From: Lophium mytilinum
Lineage: Eukaryota; Ascomycota; Dothideomycetes; Mytilinidiales; Mytilinidiaceae
Reading direction: 5' to 3'
Length of the DNA stretch: 64,000 bases
NCBI GenBank assembly: GCA_010093605.1
Contig: MU004197.1
Location: forward strand, 992,001-1,056,000
A program made the translations under genes and the position numbers. Positions 57,051 to 64,000 of the stretch are shown here, one piece after another (position 1 is the first letter of the stretch; every line of letters starts with the position of its first letter). The notes beneath the pieces were generated by a model. The model was not told where the DNA came from, searched no databases, and was given only the letters and a program-made list of their open reading frames with translations.

Positions 57051-60000
57051 TGGGACTGGTCTATGCAATTTGTCTATACCAGGACCATGCGCTCACGTCG
57101 CCAATCCATTGGGGCTGCGTCACTTGGAAAAGCTCACCGCACCGACGTTTGGAATGTCTTGATGAGGACATGGGTAGATCGTTTCGAGCTCTTGAGCGTA
57201 CTAGCGCAGGTACAGTTAGGGAATATAGGCCGGTTGCGGCTTGCATTAAATCTCCTGTGGAAATAAGCTATAGTACCTATACAAAAGTCTGTGGACACCT
57301 ATTAACCACTGTATGAGGTGTTCGATGCTTTATCACAAGCTTAAATAAGATGTAAATGTCCAGGGAGTGCGCATTCAAACACTCTCAAACCCATTTGTTA
57401 CGCCTGCGTAGATATTGTCCTGGGGGCTGGGGGGTGCTCAACGTATTATTAGAGCTCAATAAGAAGACTCAGGACCTGGGTTGAGAGGTAGTGCACAGAC
57501 TTGTGTCCTAATATTGTACCTACAATTGGGCGGATGGACTGCGGCAGTACGAATAGTCGCATTCCCGTCTCGCTCAATCTAACAAAAATACATCGAAGGA
57601 CCACACTGCGCGGAAAGAAGGGATATGCGAAAAAATTGGCATGGAGCAAGAAACCGTCCTGAAATGGAGAATTTGCGATGGTCGAAGGTATTCGGTCTCC
57701 ATGCTCATCGTAATCAAGCCTTACTGCTCTTCTGGCTTACGGATCTCTGTCCATATTCGTCTCCATACACAGAAGCATCTTTAGCGCGATGGTACATTTC
57801 TAGGTCGATAAGCTAGCTGGATGCCGAGCAATGCGGCTCCCCCTACACTTGAACAGTAGCATCCACCAGCAAATTCAGCTTTAGTCAATACATACAAGCT
57901 GATCGTGGGACATTCAATTTCAAATGATCTCTCCACTTAACTAGAAGATCGTGTTCTCGCGGATCTACGCCCCTTGAACCTTGCGTAGCAAAGTAGCAGG
58001 ATTTTTATGACACCGGCAGTTCTCGGAGGATTCCCAACCCGATACCGTGGAGAGCAATACCCAGCACCACGGTCAGACAAACCTTTCGTTCCAGTCGGAA
58101 AATAAATCTGCAGTAGCACTGTTCGGTTCGTGGCTGAGCTCGTGCGAGGCGCAGTGTGCTTCTCACGGAGTCCGCCGGAACGAACCGGCGCACGACGAGC
58201 AGTAGTAGGGATATTTGAACAGTCGTCCTACTAGAAGAAGATTCCTGACTTCCTAGCGACGATGTTTAGATACGTTCCCGGGCCCCATCGAGTTGGGTTT
58301 GGTTGTAGCTGTTGCTGATGGTAGTTCGATTCTCGTCTGTATTGGATCGGAGTCGGACCCCAAGGCGTCGCCTCGAGAGAAAGTACGAATCTAAGATAGG
58401 ACAACAATATGAATATAGAATAATATTAAAAGATTGCCGACGAATAGGGTTGAATTGGAGAAAGTTGCGCTTCAAGTGTAGAAGCGGATGATTAGCTAAA
58501 AAGTGCGTGGACTCAATGGAGCTAGCGCAAATGTTTGTTGTTTTTGCCACTACAAGAACAAGGAAAAGTCGTGGACGTAGAGCATTTAGACTGCGATAAG
58601 GAGGCTCCGAGGAAGTCTCCATTGAGAGATGGTATAGTAGCATATGATCGTTCGTGTTCTCACTGCTATGGCCTAAGCGTAGGCTTGGGCTTCAATACTA
58701 GGCATTTCAGTTCTTCTGTGAAGGTTGAAGTTCTGATAACTGTGGATGCTGATAAGATAATTTAGCGTATTACGTATATAGAGATTAGTACTCCTCTAAC
58801 AGGGCTTAGTGCTATTTCCGGACGGAAGGAGGAAAGGGAGCTGAGAGGAGGTTCCAAAACACGACGAGTGATGTACGAGGCGTTGAAGTCGGCATTCGGG
58901 TGAAAATCGGTTGAAATTTGCTTATCATTATCATTGAACGTTCTGTGAATGGTAACCGTCACGGGACGATTGTTTCATGCGGGTGACTCGGACTTAAGTG
59001 ACGCCGGATAGCCTAAGAAGCCCAAACGAACTATACCGCAGTATCTATTGGCCAGGTTCGGAGTATCCTCAACCAGCAAAAGGGCTTGGCTTGCCGCCGC
59101 CGGCATCTTGACTCGCTCTTCGTCATGTATCAGACTGCTGTGCCTCATGCAAGCGCCATGTCGAAGGAAGTATGACAAGATCATGCTAGAAAAAGCGGAC
59201 CCGCAGCTCATCATTTTGCGGGGTTGTTGGGCGCATCCGGAGCATGGATCTTGAGGAAGTAGTCGAGGGGTCAGGTTTCTCGGCGTAAAGTCTAGAGGTG
59301 CTTTGGCGACGTTGCCGCAGGGCCTCCTAGTCTTGCAGTTGCAGCGCGGACGTCAGGACAGCCTGGACGATGTGAACTTTGTTTGAGACCCCAAAGACAA
59401 AGAAGGCGAAATTTTGGGACGGGATATTTTTGAGTGCTCAGGTATCTCCAGTTTTGAACTCCCTGCATCTCATACTCCTTGCATCTCGTGATATAATAGA
59501 GTCGAGTCAGTAGGTAAAGCACAGACAGGAAATGTGCGTCACGCATTGGATGACGAGTGTTGGTGGAAGTCATGTACGTTAGCAGGGTCGAGGGCCGAAG
59601 AGACTGATCGGTATACTGGTTGAGCCAGGGACTTGCCAGGCTGAGACGGGCATCGAACGAACGAGGATAGAGGATGAGGCTGAGGAGACACGCAGCCGAG
59701 CTGAATAAACTTTCAGTCCAGACGTTGGCGGCAGCAGCCGGATGGCACCGCACCTTCGCGACCAAGCTCCGCGCGGGACGGGCCTTGCCCCACGGCGGGC
59801 GTGCGGGTGCGCGTGGCCGTGACGGATGGTTTGGCTTTTGGTGACGCTGTTTGGCTTGCGAGCCGCTGCGACACGGTCCAGGGACCCGGGCGGCTGGCAT
59901 TTCTGGGACTTCGCGCAGTTGTGTTTTCTTCTTCGTCGTGCCGTCCCGTCCAACGGTTTCGTGGGGGCGATCATTGGGCAGACGTGGGGCGCAGGCGCTT

Positions 60001-63000
60001 CTGCGTGGGGACGTGACTCTGGGGAGATCACCATCGAACCTGTATGGATACGCGCTGGGGGCATCCTCCCTGTCGAAAAGGCGGGGACATACCGTAGAAC
60101 CCAGCAAGTGCATGTAGCATGTGAGGTGTGCGGTCTAATATCGTGGAGGCTGAGTGCATGATGCTATGAAGCCAGTTTGACTTTGCGGGCGAGATCTGCA
60201 CCTGTGCATCGCTGTTTCAGCCATGCGAATATATAGACCAATGCCCCGGATGGCGTCTTCGTCGGTTATTCGCTAGTTGAAGTGCATCGCGATTGATTTG
60301 GAGGTGCTGAGGGACATAGCCATTCACTGTCTTGAAAAACTGAGCGACAGACCTTGGTACTAGATACTACCTACCTCACCATTGCGCGTGCTGTTCTCGT
60401 GGAGCAAATCCTTGCAGCAGGCTTGATTCAAGCGGTAATCTGGAGCTGGCGCAGGCGGCTCCGGCGGTAGAGCTATGGATTTGAATTAGTAGCATGAGAG
60501 GTGAAATCATTGCCTCTACGCGTGAATATTTCTACAGAATAGCAGTGATTATCCTCTGCTTCAAGTGAGGCTGTGGTTCGACACACTGAATGTCTAGATA
60601 ACCGGCAAGACGCTCAATTGCAGGCCTTACCATGGCCTAACAGACTGGGATCGGCGAATATGGACAAATCCTCATGGTAGTGTGATCATGATTTCTTTAG
60701 CAAACAGTTGCAAAACGCAAGCGAAATGTGGGCTCGTCGGTTCACGCAACTCATAGAATTAACGGGGTACCTCATACGGTGCCGCCCGCTCTGTGGCGAG
60801 AGATGGTAGAAGAACGATTCGAAAGGGCTGAGTAGCGCTTGAAAGCAGCGGGAAATACATCATATAACTCCGCTATTGGAAAAAGGAAATCCGAATACGA
60901 AAGAACATCGCGACCATGTAGGAAAACCTCAAAGAGACCCAGAATGGAAATGGAGATAGGTTTTGAAAGAGTTTGACAGGATTTGGTGTTGAGTTTGGCG
61001 GCGCTGAGGCCTGAAAAGTTAATTCATTGAACGCGGCTCGTGACCCACATGGCGTCAATCTGCGTGGTTGCGACAGCTTGTGCCTGACGGCGCTTGCAAT
61101 AAACTTCCGCAACGGCAGCTAGAGAGTAAACCGAGTGTCTGGGTCGGATTCGAAGCTTAGAGAGACCACAGGTGTATCAAGACGGCGTCTTGAAGTTGGT
61201 GGTGCAAGAGTAGTGAAGCGATACTTGGTAGACTCGTTTGGGCGGTAGATGAAACGCACTACTGGTGCTGAAGATGGACCCTCGATAGACTCGAAAGTGA
61301 GGCGGACCCTGGAGACATGTCCGTATCTTGCATGATCTCGAAGATGGGTCTTCCGCAGGGATGGGGGTGTCGTGCTCCCAACTACTGTCCGCAAGTCAAG
61401 AGTTCGGCCTATTTCATCGGCGGGCAATCATTGATCAGCATCGGCGGTCAGCCGACATGCACGACCGACGCAGGCCTGCGAGAGGCGCATGTTGGGGCAT
61501 CTGAGGGCTCCTGCGTGGAGACGACCTTGCAGAGGGCCGTTGCAGGCAAGATTTGCACCAGGCACATTTGCGTGCTTCAGGTTGCAGACGGGAAAAGAAC
61601 AGCGCTGGTTGGAGGAATATCCGGCTCCAGATGCCCTAAGCCCGCAACGAGACGCCATATTGGCCTGGTGTGGGCAGAGATGCAGCGATCTGGACGCAGT
61701 GCCGCGATGAAGCTTAGCCCAACGCGGCCTGGAAGCGTTTGAAAGTGCGTCGGAAGCTTGAGGAAGACAGATATCGACTGCTGTGCGCGTCCTTGATTTG
61801 CTGGAGGCGTGGATCTAGTCCCGACTGGCCACTGTACACGCCGCTGATGGACGCGAGCATGAGGGCGACGCAAGGACACCAGGCCATGCACGGTGACAAC
61901 TCTACGGCGTGCTTGGACGCTGGAGAAGTCCGGAGCCGATGCTGAAGCTGATCTGCCTGGAAACGCTCAAACAATAACGGTACTGGTTGACTGCCTTGTG
62001 GCATCGCGGACGAGATCAGGGGCGGGGGAGAGTGCCGTCACAGCAGCCAGCTAGCTCTGCCGTTTCCAGATGCCACTAGTCCGCAGCTCCGGATAGCAGA
62101 GGGCGGAGGGTCACTGATATCGGCGAGGAGGGGAGGACAGGGCGGCAGCCATACAGAGGGGGCGTCTGCGTGATGGGGCATGCTCATGCGTCGTCGAATG
62201 CTCGTCAAATGCTCGCTGAGAAGACGCCGTTGAGCCCCCTCGCCGGCGGCCATGCCGCAGCATGGATGGCCATGTCAACGCTGCATGTCCAGCTGCAGAG
62301 GCGACGCGAGCACGGCTACCAGAGTACGGCGTGCGGGCTTCACAACGATGCCGGCAGACGACGGGATCGCGCGCGCAAAGCCGCAAGCCGTGGGCTCTGC
62401 TGACGGACCGCTCCTCGTGTGCTGGTCTCCAACAAAAGGGCCGGTAGGAAGGCAGGCAAGCGGGAGGTGAGACAGGCGATGCCAGTCTAGTTGAGGATGC
62501 CGGGACCCTCCCGGAGAGAGTGGCGCTTTACTGCTCAGTTCGCAGCAACCCCCGCCTGGCGCGGCCGAAGGGCTCCTCAGAGTCTGCAGACCAGAGGCCG
62601 TGACCAGCGCCCGTTGGGCCCAGCTTGCTGCGTCGAGGGTGCATCGTGGGCAGCACTGAAGGCGCTGTGTGGTGCTAGCCCGCGAAGAGGCTGGTGTCGA
62701 AGCATGTTCCACATAGGCTGGCCATGGCATCGATGGCATCGAGGGGGCTCGAGGAGCATCAAGGGCCATGGCAGAGTGGGGCCCAAGGCGCGGTTGACGT
62801 TTGCAAATCCCTGATGAGGCGCGACTCAGGTGTTGGCGTTGCGCAACTCTCATGGGCCTATCCTCCACAATTTCCACTGGCCAAGCACCGCCATCCGACC
62901 TCGGGTCCTCACGAGTAACGCGCGATGCCGCCCGCCAGCTGCCCGCCTGCACCGGCCCAGCTCCCCCGCGGGTAGTGCGAGTCCTGTCTGCCATGGGCCG

Positions 63001-63857
63001 TGGTGAACTGGTCGAGGCGGTTGCAGGAGCTGTGAAGATGAAGACGAAGAGCAGGAACAGCAACCCAAGACAGCAACGCAGACAGCAGCCAGCCGCACAG
63101 ACGGAGACAGAGAGGATTACCTGGCACGCCTGGCACTGGGTACATTTCCGATAGCTGATCGCCTCCAGGGCGGCAGGCCAGACCGTGCGCGCTGGGGGCT
63201 GGCCGGAGCGTTTGGCCGAGCGTAGAGGCTGTGGAGTAGTGTGAGAAGCGCAGCCAGCATCAAGGCCCGCACCACTTCACGCCCATATTATCGATAGCGC
63301 CGCCAGGATGGCCTGGTACAAGTCACTGTCCTGTTGCCCTACCACGCATCCTGTGCGCGACCGCATCTCCCCTTTCCAGCTCTCGCCTCGTTGCTTCCAG
63401 AACGCTGCCAGTGAGAACGCCGCGCTCTCCCCGGCCTCACCATCCTACTCTACTCCACACTCCCTAGCCTGCTGCTCCCATTCGCCGTCCTAGCCTCATC
63501 CCGAACGCGAGCCCTCGCCGCCAAGCGAGCCTCCATGACTACCTAGCCGTCCAGCTCCCGTACTATCTCGACTTCACTTCGCTCTCTCGCCCTTCGTCTG
63601 CGTGGGTCGTGACCCAACATCTCTCAATTGATCTGTCCTGTACTTCTCGCGCCTGTTATCTGCCTCCTTCTTTCGCTCGAGCCAGTTGCTAGCCTGACAC
63701 GGCGCCGTACCTGGGGGATCGCCGATTAAACAGCCTAGAGTCCGGCTTGCCCTCACCACTTTCTTCGAAAAAGCAACTTCAACCATCCGGGGCTCTAGCG
63801 TCTTCACTGTTCGTTTCTTGGGCCACCGCCTGTCTGGAGCTCGTTGGACCCGCAAAG
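57051..63857. other. Gene-poor region, about 6.8 kb
   Basis: I could not support any gene. Frames are short, lack domains, and the longest (minus strand, 63063 to 62275) begins with TTG in a GC-rich patch. Composition changes along the region: AT-leaning at about 58380-58800 and 60480-60950, GC-rich at about 59700-60050 and 62000-63250. From about 63330 the plus strand is strongly C/T-rich, as in fungal leaders. It may be the long regulatory region of a gene beginning at the right edge, decayed repeats, or contain non-coding RNA. Confidence 0.5.
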
Positions 63858-64000
63858 GTATGACAGAGAGTCGTGCCCGCACCCCTCACTCCCCCCTCTC
63901 CAAGTGCATATACGTCCTAGACTTATCAGCCATTCATTGAAACCCCTCTAATCCTGCTAGTAATATTCCAGGTGCGCATATCACATGCCGCCGACGTCCA
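63858..64000 (+). CDS. Possible start of a gene running off the right edge
   Basis: After a pyrimidine-rich stretch there is a donor GT at 63858 (CAAAGGTATGAC), a likely branch GCTAGTAAT and an AG at 63970-63971, then ATG at 63985 in a fair context (ATCACATGCC), reading MPPTS to the window end. The reading is a leader intron followed by the first codons of a gene. It rests on signals only; nothing of the protein can be identified. Confidence 0.3.

Noticed and set aside
58266-58643. Minus-strand frame in AT-leaning DNA, considered as a retroelement remnant
   Set aside because: No reverse transcriptase, integrase or terminal repeat could be seen.
62275-63063. Minus-strand 262-codon open frame
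   Set aside because: It begins with TTG, is low in complexity, overlaps several equally open frames in GC-rich DNA, and has no recognisable domain.

Overview
The window is nuclear DNA of a filamentous ascomycete (Pezizomycotina). The evidence is short GT-AG introns of about 48-120 bp, CT-rich leaders before ATGs, genes on both strands without operons, and families such as an ascomycete laccase ending in DSGL, a HET-domain protein and dispersed F-box paralogues. The F-box family and general look suggest Dothideomycetes; that placement is inference. I saw no tRNA, rRNA, CRISPR array or intact transposon. A 65-base run of N marks an assembly gap.

Layout. 2.3-9.1 kb: striatin (STRIPAK scaffold) and a secreted laccase. 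9.6-14.6 kb: an F-box protein divergent from a WDR70-type WD40 protein, then a second F-box gene. 16.4-24.5 kb: EPL1 (NuA4 subunit), the SET methyltransferase RKM4, KAE1 (t6A tRNA modification) and an AMPK/Snf1 beta subunit. 25.5-27.6 kb: a small membrane protein converging with a seven-helix receptor-like protein. 29.7-31.2 kb: a GFA-type zinc protein and a peptidyl-tRNA hydrolase. 31.5-31.7 kb: a 9-bp minisatellite holding the gap. 32.3 kb: an F-box paralogue of the 13.8 kb gene. 33.3-39.4 kb: the divergent ribosome-biogenesis pair LTV1/LSG1, then glutathione synthetase. 41.4-48.1 kb: a large TM7S3/TM198-like membrane protein and ERF4 (Ras palmitoylation). 49.0-51.6 kb: a broken two-domain secreted-protein gene and a 174-176 bp tandem repeat. 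52.5-57.1 kb: an acyl-CoA dehydrogenase and a HET-domain protein. The last 7 kb is almost gene-free and ends in what looks like the leader and first codons of a gene running off the right edge.

Most genes are core housekeeping or signalling functions: ribosome and tRNA maturation (RKM4, KAE1, PTH, LTV1, LSG1), chromatin (EPL1, WDR70) and kinase or Ras signalling (striatin, AMPK beta, ERF4). Accessory character is limited to the laccase, the F-box pair, the decayed secreted gene with its repeat, and the HET gene. I found no convincing new multigene system. The best leads are the decayed exon-duplicated secreted gene, the coding-like tandem repeat beside it, and the F-box paralogues that share a 5' leader intron. 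All exon borders were read by eye from splice signals and reading-frame continuity.
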